Shown here one piece after another: positions 45,895-57,985 of a stretch of DNA of 64,000 bases. Origin of the DNA: Chaenocephalus aceratus (lineage: Eukaryota > Chordata > Actinopteri > Perciformes > Channichthyidae). How positions within the stretch are numbered: position 1 is the stretch's first letter; each line of letters opens with the position of its first letter. A program made the position numbers and the translations under genes. The notes below the pieces were generated by a model that was given only the letters and a program-made list of their open reading frames with translations, was not told the origin of the DNA and did not search any database. Location of the stretch: assembly GCA_023974075.1 (NCBI GenBank), contig JAMFTG010000159.1, forward strand, positions 210,001-274,000. The letters are read 5' to 3'.

Positions 45895-46283
45895 AATGTT
45901 ATATTAGCTGCTAATGGTAGCCACCAGTGTATCGCAGCTTCCGGTTCCGGGGCATTCTGGCTGCGCATCACTCATTCACCAATGGGTAATGTTTAGATGG
46001 ATTTTAGGAACTTCCCCTCGATTCTATTGGCTCTAACGGTTAAGAAGAGGTGTCAATCATCAACATCGAACGAGGGGGCCAGAGAAATGGAAAATGCACC
46101 CAAATGGTTTTCTTTTTCTAAATCTCTCTAAAAAGGTCACATTTCACTTGTTTTGCATCGATCTTGATACAGGGTACTTATTATATGTTATAGTTTGGAT
46201 TCCTAAAGCTTTTAGTCTTCCATCCCATCATTCAAGGGTGGTTTTCGCAATAAGTAATGTTTTGTTTTAGGACGGACACTATC
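45895..46283 (+). repeat. Repeat block, inverted relative at 57.1-58.0 kb
   Basis: 'cttccggttccggggc', 'caccaatgggtaatg', 'gatggattttaggaac' and 'caagggtggttttcgc' all recur reversed between 57985 and 57108. Confidence 0.8.
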
Positions 46284-46756
46284 AGTGTGCATCTAGACCG
46301 GGTGACGACACTACCTATTGACGCAGCAACCACTGTAAGTTATATTCTTGTTTAATTAGACTTCTCTGTTTCATTTATTCTACTCTGTATAATTGTTCTG
46401 TAGCTAAAACGGCACTTTTGAGAGATTTTAAATCTCAGATCTGCTCAAGTGAACCTGTTACACAGGTCTCAGTGGGGCACTCAAGCCATTACAATATAGG
46501 CAGGGCCACTCTGCTGTCGCCCATCAGCTGTAGAGAGTTAACTCATTAGAGGGGCGTGGCCCCACAGCTGTGAGAACTCAGCAATCAGGCGTCCATTTTA
46601 GGTAGCTCTTTCCTGGAGCGTCAGACATTGGAGTCCTGCGGGAGTCAAAGACTGACCAAGACATTGGAGTCCTGCGGGAGTCACGAGGGTGGCAAAGAGG
46701 AGGCAAATCCTCCTCTGATTAAGCTAATTACCGCTGGTGTTTTATTTTATTTTATT
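46284..46756. other. Sequence specific to this copy
   Basis: Absent from the inverted relative, where the flanking blocks are adjacent. 'gacattggagtcctgcggg' occurs twice (about 46624, 46660). No gene recognised. Confidence 0.4.
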
Positions 46757-47268
46757 TAGTTTTCTAGACTCTCATCACCTCACGCCTAGACTACTGCAAC
46801 TCCCTCTTGGCTGGTCTCCCTGCATGTGCCATCCGACCTCTGCAGCTCATCCAGAATGCAGCGGCTCGTCTGGTCTTCAACCTTCCTAAATGTTCCCACA
46901 CCACTCCGCTCCTCCGCTCCCTCCACTGGCTTCCGGTAACTGCTAGAATCCACTTCAAGACAATGGTACTTGCGTACCATGCTGCGAATGGATCTGGCCC
47001 TTCCTACATCCAGGACATGGTTAAACCGTACACCCCAGCGCGTGCACTCCGCTCTGCATCAACCAAAGGACTCGCTGCACCCTCACTGCGAGGGGGACCC
47101 AAGTTCCCATCAGCAGAAACACGTGGGTTTGCTATCCTGGCTCCAAGATGGTGGAATGAGCTCCCCATTGACATCAGGACAGCAGAAAGCTTACACAGCT
47201 TCCAGACTGAAAACTCATCTCTTTCGACTCCACTTCGAGCGATAGAACTATTAACAAAGAACTGCTAA
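46757..47268 (+). pseudogene. L2 reverse transcriptase C-terminus, 5'-truncated
   Basis: Open from the truncation to near the end. Motifs in order: [85 protein letters not shown] and then [10 protein letters not shown]. After that the expected [11 protein letters not shown] appears only in the next frame (near 47205), so there is a late frameshift. The endonuclease and catalytic palm are missing. Confidence 0.88.
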
Positions 47269-47460
47269 CAGAGCACGTATATACTAACAAAGGACTGGCT
47301 TATCTAAAGCCAGTTGAGGAGCACTTGAAATGTTTGGCTCTATGAAACCTGATGTACTTTATGATTCTGTTTTCTTCAAGGTTGTGTCTTCCTGGTCGAA
47401 TGTACTTATTGTCAGTCGCTATGGATACAATCGTCAGCTAAATGCAATGTAATTTACAGT
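46757..47460 (+). mobile_element. L2-type LINE 3' fragment
   Basis: Holds the ORF2 C-terminus (see 46757-47268), a 3' UTR and the terminal 'tcgctatggatacaatcg' and 'aaatgcaatgtaattt'. These match the tail of the SINE at 13955-14157. It is the least damaged of the three L2 copies. Confidence 0.9.
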
Positions 47461-47644
47461 GTTCAATCTGAATTGACTTTACAATAAAAACATCTATATT
47501 GATTCTGACACTTCTACACCCAACTCACCTTGCTTTGAGAAAAACGATTATTAATGTAACCCTTTTGGAAGTGAAGATATTCTGGTCATTTGTTATAGGA
47601 ATGTCCTTTTCGAGCCTGAGACCAAACCGGCTCAGGGCTTAACA

Positions 47645-48095
47645 GGTTAAGTAGTGCATCCTTTCATGAGGTTTGAATGACGATTGGCTGAAATAGGGGC
47701 GGCCATGACAACGATGGATAGCCCAACACATTTTCCCATATTGCTAACAATCCTGTCAATGTGATTTACCAATGAAATAAAAAATATCTATTATAAAAAC
47801 AAATGATTTAACCTTATGCAATTGTCGTAATAGTCCACCGACCATGAACAGATGCATGTAGGAACAGAACACAGTTTCTGACTAGTGTTTTTTTTAATGT
47901 TTAGTACACATTGTATTTCGTTTTATCTTATCAAAGAACAACATTACCTTGTGTTGTTTCCCCTAAGCTAATAATTGTCTTATTTCTAAATATCTCAAGA
48001 AAAAGACAACAGATTTGGTGGATTTTCGGTCTTTTATTGCAATAAAACCATAGTCATGCAATACCGTCTCTTGTATACTCACAGATATGACCTTA
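47645..48095 (+). repeat. Repeat unit, second direct copy (empty MITE site)
   Basis: Begins 'gcatcctttcatgagg' and aligns with 45040-45835, lacking the MITE. Just before it, 47455-47650 matches 56690-57060 in inverted orientation, including 'gctcagggcttaacagg'. Confidence 0.72.
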
Positions 48096-48130
48096 TATCA
48101 ATCACTTATAGACTCTTGATCTTTTCTTTG

Positions 48131-49935
48131 GATAGCATGTCTCCTAATTTCTGTATTTAGGTTATACGCTCATCCCATTTTGCTCTCGCAGCTAGGTCAT
48201 CACCGTCTAGGGTCAACGTGTTTTTGCAGTTCTTGGAAATCCGGTTTATAAAGTACCCAATGGTGCTGAGGTGAAGCCTGCATTAGAGGACACGTCAGTC
48301 AGACCAAGATACACATGTCTACTAAACAACACCAGATATGGCAAAAGTACACACATCCTTTACTCAAGTAGAAGTACAGGTACTCGTGTTAAGAAATACT
48401 CTGTGCTCTAGTTCTCATGTAGAATCGTACAGCCATACAGTTGTAAAGACTACCGGTCACAGTTCACCCCCTAAGATACAACTTATTTAATGGTCATGAC
48501 GGAGTGTTTGACTGAGGCCAACTTTACTTTACATGCATAAAATCACAAGACAATATATCGCAAAAATTGAAATGCAAGTGAAGGATTTGAAAACACTGAC
48601 AATCCATAATGCTTTATGATTAATCATCAGGGTGTTATTATGTCTGGAAAAGAAACCAGTTTTTAAGTTCATTGCAGACTGAGATTTTGAGCGTTTAGTG
48701 CATTTATATTTTCATAGAATATGCAACCTCAGGGTTTAGAAGTTTCGACATTCAACTGATTAATAAACATTATGAAATTGTTTTTGTTCCTACTTTTTTT
48801 GGCTTGTAATGGCCGTGCCACTACACCTATTTTGGGATTACTCAGTCGAACGCCATTTTGACATCGAAAAGCCCTGACGCGCATATGAGCAAGTTTTTGT
48901 AATATTTTTAATATTACAATTCAAATGTTGGGGTAGTCCTAGTGAAGTTCTGAATGTTTTCTAGTTCAGATAGCCACACTTTTCATTTAGTAGTTTGTTG
49001 GATTCAGAAAGAAAGTTTATCTTAAAGTTGAAATGAAATAGATTATTGTGTCTTCTGCCACATTGTGTGTACAGAAACAACTCGGATTCATGCCAACCCT
49101 AACCCTAGCTTCCCACCTGAAACACACCTGAGCACAATTATTTCTGTTTAAAGCAAATGAAGCAGCTGCTTTTTATAGAAAATCCTTAATTTGGAGATTC
49201 TGCTCATACTCTTCCACCTGCAGTCCAGTCCAATAATAAAGAAAAATGCCCGGGAGGTCAAAAGATGCACTGTGATAAATGTAAAAAGACCAAGAGCAGC
49301 AGTATCTCCAGGCTGTATTTAAAACTCCCCGTCTGGCTGCCTTATGTGTGCGCATGGTTTGTGTCTTTCAACTTAATTAGCAAGTCAGTACCGGGAAATA
49401 AGTCAGTGCACTTTTCTTTAGGACAGCAGGATTTTGTTGTCTGTTTTTAGCATACATTAAAATACATGTGCATGCTGCTGACTGGGAATTATACAAATAA
49501 CCGGCCTGAAGGGGGCGCTAACATCTGTTCCTGTTCTTCATTTCGATTTTTGACACAAAAAAGGACATGCTGCTGCTCCCATCTGAGTCCCAGCATCTAA
49601 AATACTTCTGACTCAAAGAGGAAACTCAATTTTCAGCTCAGATCGAGGAGACATGCTCGCTCATGATTGGCTCTGACGGAGGGACTTCATCAGTTGCGAA
49701 GAACGACATGTTTGCTGTTGCTTTGTTGTCAAACTTCACCTGTTTACTTTTGCCTATTTGCAGTTTGACAGCAGCCCCTCGTCTCCGCCTCAGCCTGTCA
49801 CATCCGCTCATGAGATGTTAGGAAGCTGATTGGCAGCCGATGAACGTGGAGGAAACATTCTCAGAGGAAGCATTTCACGTGGAATAAGAAAAACAGACAT
49901 AGCTCAGGTACGACTGAACACACAGTGAACGACCA
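48131..49935. other. Spacer with one hAT end fragment
   Basis: 48333-48405 ('cagatatggcaaaagtac', 'ctttactcaagtagaag') matches the right end of the 31561 hAT in reverse and overlaps in content with 49940-50000, so it is a separate fragment. The rest is unassigned. Confidence 0.5.
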
Positions 49936-49939
49936 CGAT

Positions 49940-52900
49940 GAAGTAGGAGTACAGATACTCGTGTTTAAAAAATACTCTGGTAAAAGTAAAGTAAAACTTC
50001 TTTACTCAAGTCAAAGTAAATAGGCTTTGAAATGTACTTCAGTAAAAAGTACCCATAACTAGCAGCTGTTTTAAAGAGTACCTGACCTCCCTTTGTATTA
50101 ATAGAACAATAATGTCATTGTTAGCTAATGAATGTTTCCATGCTGAACAACGGCAACATGGACAACGTTTCCATTGGTCCCTCTTCTTTAGAGAAGACCA
50201 GGAAGTGATGGATACACGGATCGTGTTCCAACCAATAGGCACGCAATGACTCTAAAGAATAATGATCATGCACCAACACACATTCAGACTAAAGGAACCA
50301 GCTGTTTGGGAAATGAGAGAAGTAGAAAGTACAGGTATTTGAGTTCAACATGTGAGAAGTAGAAAGTACAGGTATTTGAGTTCAACATGTAAGAAGTAGA
50401 AAGTACAGGTATTTGAGTTCAACATGAGAGAAGTAGAAAGTACAGGTATTTGGTTCAACATGTAAGAAGTAGAAAGTACAGGTATTTGAGTTCAACATGT
50501 AAGAAGTAGAAAGTACAGGTATTTGAGTTCAACATGAGAGAAGTAGAAAGTACAGGTATTTGGGTTCAACATGTAAGAAGTAGAAAGTACAGGTATTTGG
50601 GTTCAACATGTAAGAAGTAGAAAGTACAGGTATTGTGTTCAACATGTAAGAAGTAGAAAGTACAGGTATTTGAGTTCAACATGAGAGAAGTAGAAAGTAC
50701 AGGTATTTGAGTTCAACATGAGAGAAGTAGAAAGTACAGGTATTTGAGTTCAACATGTGAGAAGTAGAAAGTACAGGTATTTGAGTTCTACATGTAAGAA
50801 GTAGAAAGTACAGGTATTTGGGTTCAACATGTAAGAAGTAGAAAGTACAGGTATTTGGGTTCAACATGTAAGAAGTAGAAAGTACAGGTATTTGGGTTCA
50901 ACATGTAAGAAGTAGAAAGTACAGGTATTTGTGTTCAACATGTAAGAAGTAGAAAGTACAGGTATTTGAGTTCAACATGTAAGAAGTAGAAAGTACAGGT
51001 ATTTGGGTTCAACATGTAAGAAGTAGAAAGTACAGGTATTTGAGTTCAACATGTAAGAAGTAGAAAGTACAGGTATTTGGGTTCAACATGTAAGAAGTAG
51101 AAAGTACAGGTATTTGTGTTCAACATGTAAGAAGTAGAAAGTACAGGTATTTGAGTTCAACATGTAAGAAGTAGAAAGTACAGGTATTTGTGTTCAACAT
51201 GTAAGAAGTAGAAAGTACAGGTATTTGAGTTCAACATGTAAGAAGTAGAAAGTACAGGTATTTGTGTTCAACATGTAAGAAGTAGAAAGTACAGGTATTT
51301 GTGTTCAACATGTAAGAAGTAGAAAGTACAGGTATTTGGGTTCAACATGTAAGAAGTAGAAAGTACAGGTATTTGGGTTCAACATGTAAGAAGTAGAAAG
51401 TACAGGTATTTGAGTTCAACATGTAAGAAGTAGAAAGTACAGGTATTTGGGTTCAACATGTAAGAAGTAGAAAGTACAGGTATTTGTGTTCAACATGTAA
51501 GAAGTAGAAAGTACAGGTATTTGAGTTCAACATGTAAGAAGTAGAAAGTACAGGTATTTGTGTTCAACATGTAAGAAGTAGAAAGTACAGGTATTTGAGT
51601 TCCACATGTAAGAAGTAGAAAGTACAGGTATTTGTGTTCAACATGTAAGAAGTAGAAAGTACAGGTATTTGTGTTCAACATGTAAGAAGTAGAAAGTACA
51701 GGTATTTGGGTTCAACATGTAAGAAGTAGAAAGTACAGGTATTTGGGTTCAACATGTAAGAAGTAGAAAGTACAGGTATTTGTGTTCAACATGTAAGAAG
51801 TAGAAAGTACAGGTATTTGGGTTCAACATGTAAGAAGTAGAAAGTACAGGTATTTGTGTTCAACATGTGAGAAGTAGAAAGTACAGGTATTTGTGTTCAA
51901 CATGTAAGAAGTAGAACGTACAGGTATTTGAGTTCAACATGTGAGAAGTAGAAAGTACAGGTATTTGTGTTCAACATGTAAGAAGTAGAAAGTACAGGTA
52001 TTTGTGTTCAACATGTAAGAAGTAGAAAGTTCAGGTATTTGTGTTCAACATGTAAGAAGTAGAAAGTACAGGTATTTTTGTTCAACATGTCAGAAGTAGA
52101 AAGTACAGGTATTTGTGTTCAACATGTAAGAAGTAGAAAGTACAGGTATTTGTGTTCAAGATGTAAGAAGTAGAAAGTACAGGTATTTGTGTTCAACATG
52201 TGAGAAGTAGAAAGTACAGGTATTTGTGTTCAACATGTAAGAAGTAGAAAGTACAGGTATTTGTGTTCAACATGTAAGAAATAGAAAGTACAGGTATTTG
52301 TGTTTAAAATGTAAGAAGTAGAAAGTACAGGTATTTGGGTTCAACATGTAAGAAGTAGAAAGTACAGGTATTTTGTTCAACATGTCAGAAGTAGAAAGTA
52401 CAGGTATTTGTGTTCAAGATGTAAGAAGTAGAAAGTACAGGTATTTGTGTTCAACATGTAAGAAGTAGAAAGTACAGGTATTTGTCTTTAAAATGTAAGA
52501 AGTAGAAAGTACAGGTATTTGGGTTCAACATGAAAGAAGTAGAAAGTAGCCTACAGGTATTTGTGTTCAACATGTGAGAAGTAGAAAGTACAGATATTTG
52601 TGTTCAACATGTAAGAAGTAGAAAGTACAGGTATTTGTGTTCAACATGTAAGAAGTAGAAAGTACAGGTATTTGTGTTCAAGATGTAAGAAGTAGAAAGT
52701 ACAGGTATTTGTGTTCAACATGTGAGAAGTAGAAAGTACAGGTATTTGTGTTCAACATGTAAGAAGTAGAAAGTACAGGTATTTGTGTTCAACATGTAAG
52801 AAGTAGAAAGTACAGGTATTTGTGTTTAAAATGTAAGAAGTAGAAAGTACAGGTATTTGTGTTCAACATGTAAGAAGTAGAAAGTACAGGTATTTGTGTT

Positions 52901-53247
52901 CAACATGTAAGAAGTAGAAAGTACAGGTATTTGTGTTTAAAATGTAAGAAGTAGAAAGTACAGGTATTTGTGTTCAACATGTAAGAAGTAGAAAGTACAG
53001 GTATTTGTGTTCAACATGTAAGAAGTAGAAAGTACTGGTATTTGGGTTCAACATGTGAGAAGTAGAAAGTACAGGTATTTATGTTCAACATGTAAGAAGT
53101 AGAAAGTTCAGGTATTTGAGTTCAAAATGTAAGAAGTCAAAGTAAAAAGTCGTCAGAAAAATAAGAAGTGGAGTAAAGTACTGATACCAGAAAAATGTAC
53201 TTAAATACACTAACAAATCATTTGTACTCCACTACTTCCCACCTCTG
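49940..53247 (-). mobile_element. Large hAT MITE, antisense, with about 76 array units
   Basis: On the minus strand the left end is CAGAGGTGGGAAGTAG (53232-53247), then the array, then a single-copy segment (49940-50317) nearly the same as 32586-32960. The last ~35 bp of the far end are missing, so no target duplication is available. At 3.3 kb it is more than twice the size of its relative, all by array length. Confidence 0.8.
50318..53140. repeat. 37-bp minisatellite, about 76 units
   Basis: Reverse of the 31.66-32.59-kb unit: 'gtagaaagtacaggtatttg' plus 'gttcaacatgtaagaa'. GAGTTC and GGGTTC variants dominate the left half, GTGTTC and GTTTAAAATG the right half. Blocks of variants repeat in the same order, e.g. 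the 'aagatg' and 'ttaaaatg' units in 52150-52500 and 52680-52940. Confidence 0.98.
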
Positions 53248-53255
53248 ATAATAGT

Positions 53256-54033
53256 TTTCACAGTCGTATAAGAATAAAGTTCTAAAGGGTATATTCCTAA
53301 TACATCTGAGAAAACTATATTTATGGAACCAAGAAGACACAGCCAAGACTTGTTTGGGTTCAGAATTGTTGTTTTTATTGTACGTGAAATATCTGAAATG
53401 CTTAAAAAAGGAAAAATTGTATCTCCCGGGCTGCAAGAAAGAACATTCAGAGGAAACGCAGCCCACAGCTCGCATGGTCGAGCCAATCAATAAATCTCGT
53501 TGATAGAATTGTAATTGCATAACGCAAAGACATAAACACACACAAGACATATCAAGGACGGGCTCTAATTTAATCAGACAAACTTACTTCAGAGGTCAGA
53601 CACACATTTGGCCTTATCAAGAACAATGTGTAAATAACTCCTCAAAGGTAGACACCAGGATAATTAAATTAAGGAAGCAGGAGGAAACAAACCGACAGCA
53701 GATAAAAACAGGATATAGTGATGTGTTTACTGCGAGTACAATAAAGACTCTAGGACATCTCTGCACCTTGCTGTGGATCGCCAAGAAGTAATGTTGCGCA
53801 TATAAATACAACATGTTATATTATGCAAAGATAACACCTTGGCCTGAAACTATTGTTCACCTGCCTTCAGTCAGATCTGACATCTCGTATTGATCCTTCT
53901 CATACACTTTTTGAGGGGGGTTTTGCCTTCGTTGATGTATGGATTCCCACTCTTCTTTAAACATTGAGAAATAACTTGTTGCTTTCTATACTCAATTGTA
54001 GAGGAGAGATTTGCCAGGTGCTCTCTGAAAACA
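53256..54033. other. No recognised gene
   Basis: Short minus-strand frames at 53218-53814 show no domain. Confidence 0.4.
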
Positions 54034-54101
54034 CAAGGCAAGGCACGTTTTATGTATATAGCAACTTTCAACACAAAGCAATTCAGAGTGCTTAACACAA
54101 G
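54034..54101 (-). mobile_element. LINE 3' tail, antisense
   Basis: 'acaaggcaaggcacg', 'tatagcaactttcaac' and 'gtgcttaacac' match the tail at 2414-2515. The next element begins at its edge. Confidence 0.65.
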
Positions 54102-54105
54102 TTAA

Positions 54106-55466
54106 AGTGCCAGTGAAGTGCATTTTTTTGCGCCAAAATGAAATGGCAGTTTAATTCCTTACATATCATTGTGCCTGTTCATGGCTAAAATAATTTTAAT
54201 TATTGATTAATTCATTATGAAAAATTAAAAAATATGTTTTAATAATAACGGCCGTCTGAGCCTACCGGAAGTTGCAGACGATAGCGGCGGTGGGGTGACG
54301 TCACAAGATGGGCCCAGTTGTGATTGTAAACATGGCGGAGACTTTGGAAAGTGATACAAGTGTGAGAGAAATGATTGATTTTGACAGTTTTTCTCGATTT
54401 AATTCCATTTCCTGCCTTTCTACAAATATATTAGGGACTATAGTGTTAACAAATCCAAGAAAAATGTGTAATGTACATAATGAGTGTGCACACTTATCTA
54501 GTATCCTATCCATGTGAACCTGTTTTATTTGTGATGACCTCACACCCTCACCCGGGAAGATGTTTTTCTTTAAATTGAAGTTAAAGGCATCAATCTGGTG
54601 CACTTTGAGGGCAACATTAAGAGATTTATGGATACAGCTCTCAACACTCATATCAAACATATATTTCAATAATCAAAAAACATTGGAAGGATTTCTTAAC
54701 CTATTTTATACAACTAACATAGATGGAAATATTTGTTTACATAGATGACCAAACCAACTGAGATAACTTAGGCTACAGTTTACAATCTAATCACTCAGAG
54801 TCCTTTACCTCCCTGAGCTGACATTATCTCTCTCAGTCCAACAGGAGAGGACTCTCCCTCTTGAAACAGCTAATCTCCGTTAGCTCCGAGCTAGCACTAG
54901 ATGCTAACAACAACCCTGTAACTCTCTCAGTCTCTCTTTCTCTCTCTCTCGAATCGACCAGTGGCCTTTATTTGTCATGAACAATCAACGAATCTACGAA
55001 ACAATGACACCAGCCAGACTCACCTTCATCTTTTGGGAACAGAAACATCGCCACTTTGGCAGACTTGACATTACTACAGCCAGCGGCAATGCTCCCTTTT
55101 TCTTCACTGTCGCCTCCATTGTCAGGTTTTTCTCGATTGGCAATCACTTCCAGTCGACTCCGACACACTTTCCAGTAAAATATTCGCTCAAAAACTTTGA
55201 TAAATTCGACTTTGAAACAGAGAAACAATACACTGTGATGAATGTAAACACTTCGGAGGCGACCATCTCGTGACGTCACGCAGTAGCTCGCAAGCCACGC
55301 CCACGAAGGCGGAGGTCAACTGCGGATTTCACGGCAGCAAATTCAAAACTCATCAAATTAGTTGCTATTCCAACATCTTTTGATATGGGTTTCAATGGAC
55401 AATTTTGGTCATTACTATATGTATTAGCATAACAGATCATGCACAGGCACACACTTCACGGGGTCT
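54106..55466 (-). mobile_element. Kolobok-like TTAA element with THAP exon
   Basis: Ends AGTGCCAGTGAAGTGCAT and, reversed, AGACCCCGTGAAGTGTGTG share the core GTGAAGTG. TTAA flanks both sides (54102-54105, 55467-55470). It carries a THAP zinc-finger exon on the minus strand. TTAA target plus THAP fits the Kolobok superfamily; P-like elements also carry THAP but use 8-bp targets. The transposase core is absent. The block 54500-54920 is shared with the hAT at 11965-12430. Confidence 0.7.
55024..55110 (-). pseudogene. THAP zinc-finger first exon, one ligand lost
   Basis: Minus-strand translation GSIAAGCSNVKSAKVAMFLF then PKDEG matches the start of a THAP domain (C-x4-C...FPKD). The second Cys (GCSN) is kept. 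The first is Ser (AGC), one base from a Cys codon. Immediately after GATGAAG comes GTGAGT, a consensus splice donor, exactly where THAP first exons commonly end. The rest of the protein is not in this element. Confidence 0.65.
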
Positions 55467-55564
55467 TTAAATATACGGCATTGTTGAAAATGTGCTTAAC
55501 TTAGCTGTAGACTTTAAGCCAATTATAGTGCACATCATTGTTAGTGTTTAGGTAGTGACTCTTA

Positions 55565-56226
55565 TGGCGAATTTCCACTGGAGCGCGTAGCACGGTTTAA
55601 GTGTTTTTTTTGTGCGTTTCCACTAGGCGTAGTTCCGGCTAGCGGGTACTTTTTCACAGTTTTTCTGGCTCTCCAAAATCGTGGTTCTTTCTGGGCCAAC
55701 AACCGGGCTGAGTATGTTAAACTAGTGAGATAATCGCTGCCAAGAAGTAACAACATACTGATACCGGTTAGTAAAAACCATGAATTAATGCTTTGACAAG
55801 TCTGCAGACAGACGGCAGGCGAAAAACCCTTTAAAATGCGTGTTTTCTGAATGGAGATTGGCTAAGCTAACGTTATATATGCTCCGACCGTCCACACTCA
55901 CAACAACGGCCTACAGACATAAATAAAGCAGCGACTGTATTCGCCATGACACAGGCAGTCTGTGGTTTGGACTTGTTTAACTTTTGTCTAGTTTCTGAAC
56001 AGATATGAGGAGCTGTGAGCTCTGAGGGCTAACAGCTAACGGCTGATGTTGGTTTTTTGTGTTTCGCATTGAAAATGACGTCACGGCTCCGCCTACACTG
56101 CGTTACTATAGTTACTGCCCCAGCTACTAAACTGTAATGGAAACGCAGCATAAAGCGAGGCTAGCCTACCAAGGCCTAACTATACCGTACTAAGCCGTGC
56201 GAGGCCCCTGCAGTGGAAATGCGCCA
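55565..56226. mobile_element. Harbinger-like MITE with exact TTA TSD
   Basis: Ends TGGCGAATTTCCACTG and, reversed, TGGCGCATTTCCACTG. TTA at 55562-55564 and 56227-56229. Its interior 55727-56047 is the reverse of 16990-17310, although the ends of the two elements are unrelated. Confidence 0.82.
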
Positions 56227-56229
56227 TTA

Positions 56230-56689
56230 ATGCACCCAATTGGAAATTAGAATTAGAAAACAGTATCTTCGCCATTGTTGATGTTGGAATGATGGTCCTC
56301 ACACATCTATTGCACCTATTTCAAGAAAATATTAACATATCTTTAGAGAATACATATTGAAAAAAATATGTAATGCCTTTAACAATGCTACCAAATCTTG
56401 TGGGCCAATTAAATGTCATGTTAAAAATGATATCTTAGGTATTATAATAAGTATACACTATATTACATTTTTTGTATTGAAATCACTTTATTCAAGCATT
56501 TTACGTTTTCTTTCTTCGAATAAAGAACAATTTGAGTCTCATATTTCCTATAGTCAAACCAAAGATATCAGTATTTTATTTAAATCCAAGAAAGATCCTA
56601 AACCAAACTGCTTTGACATGCTTCCGACAGTATCACACGCACGCAGAACAAACTGTGTGTCTGGTACGGATCGTGCAGTGACACGCATG
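56230..56689. other. No recognised gene
   Basis: AT-rich. The 114-residue frame at 56357-56701 shows no domain. Confidence 0.4.
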
Positions 56690-56742
56690 TTAACCTGTTA
56701 AGCCCCGAGCCTGTTTTTCAGGTCTCAGGCTCGAAAATGACA

Positions 56743-56895
56743 TTAATAATAATAATAATAATTCATTTATTTTATATAGGCGCCTTTCAAGGCTCTCAAG
56801 GTCGCCGTACAAACACATAAAAACAAGATACACAATACCTAACACCAGCATAAGAAACATAAACAAGACAATGCAGTATATAACATATCAAATAA
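56743..56895 (-). mobile_element. LINE 3' tail, antisense
   Basis: (AAT)n, 'ggcgcctttcaaggc', 'caaggtcgccgtac' and 'accagcataagaaac', the same tail as 23653-23780. Confidence 0.75.
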
Positions 56896-57335
56896 ATAAA
56901 ACATTCCCATTCCCAGAACAAAGGACCATATCTTCACTTCCAAAAGGGGTAAATTAATAATCTTTTTTCTCAAAGCAATGATAAACCTGTGAGTTGGATG
57001 TAGAAGAGTCAGAATCAATATAGATTTTTATTATTTTAAAGTAAATTCGGATTGAACGTAGTAAAGAAATGTAAATATAGTGTATGTCCAAAAAAAAACA
57101 TGACTTATAGTGAAAACCACCCTTGAAGGATGGGAGAGTAGACTAAACGCTTTAGGAATCCAAACTATAACATATTATACCCTGTATCAAAATGGATGCA
57201 AAACAAGTGAAATTTGACCATTTTAGAAAGATTTAGAAAACAAAAAACACTTCTGGGGTCATTTGGGTGCATTTTCCATATCTCTGGAACCCATCGGTCA
57301 ATTTTGTTGATTGACATCTCTTTCTAACCAGTAGT

Positions 57336-57822
57336 GTCACAATCTGATGAAGGACCCACATGCAGCACTCGAGAAACCAAGGAGTGGTAATATACTTTAT
57401 TGGTAATAATACCAGAGCAGAGGGATACCAGCAGAACAGTAAACAGCTGGATGACGTGCAGGCAAGCGAACCAGCAGGCAGAAGGTGAGTCAGGGCCGGG
57501 CAGAGGGTCGGGGAGCAGGCGAGGCAGGCAACGTAGGTACAGGCAGGGTCAGACAGCAGGCAAGGCAGGATAGTCCAAGGACAGGCAGGATCAGGGATCA
57601 GGGATCAGGCAGGTCTGGGACAGGCAGGGTCGGAACCGGGCAATCTGGTAACAAAACAAAAGACTAGCATGAAGGCAAAGTACAATCGGGCAACGGGTGT
57701 GTGTCTGGTGAGGGTTTAAATACTGGCAGTGTGACTAATGGGTGCAGTAGAGAAAGAGAGTGAACAAAAACGTGAGACAGGGGAATGGAAAACTACGTGT
57801 GAATGATGGAGCAGACTGTGAC
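57336..57822. mobile_element. Insertion with TGTCACA inverted ends
   Basis: Begins TGTCACAATCTG and ends CAGACTGTGACA. It lies between blocks that are continuous in the 46-kb relative, so it is a later insertion. The interior has GGCAGG-rich short repeats (57460-57650). No coding domain. Target duplication unclear. Confidence 0.65.
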
Positions 57823-57985
57823 AATTAGAGCCATTATAATCAAGGGGAAGTTCCTAAAATCCATCTAAACATGACCCATTGGTGAGTGAGTGATGCGTAG
57901 CCAGAATGCCCCGGAACCGGAAGCTGTCATACACTCTCGTAGCAGCTAATATGAAATCTCCGTTATTGACATAAATATGATGATG

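Larger units (their letters stand above)
56690..57985 (-). repeat. Inverted copy of the 45.9-47.6-kb repeat, twice interrupted
   Basis: Reversed matches to 47455-47650 (56690-57060) and to 45895-46283 (57108-57985) are adjacent here. This suggests the 1.2 kb between them at 46.3-47.45 kb is an insertion there. This copy has its own insertions at 56743-56895 and 57336-57822. Confidence 0.78.

Noticed and set aside
50318..53140. CRISPR-like array
   Set aside because: Units are contiguous 37-bp tandem copies with scattered substitutions and no unique spacers; vertebrate context.
56357..56701. 114-residue frame
   Set aside because: AT-rich, no domain recognised; likely chance.
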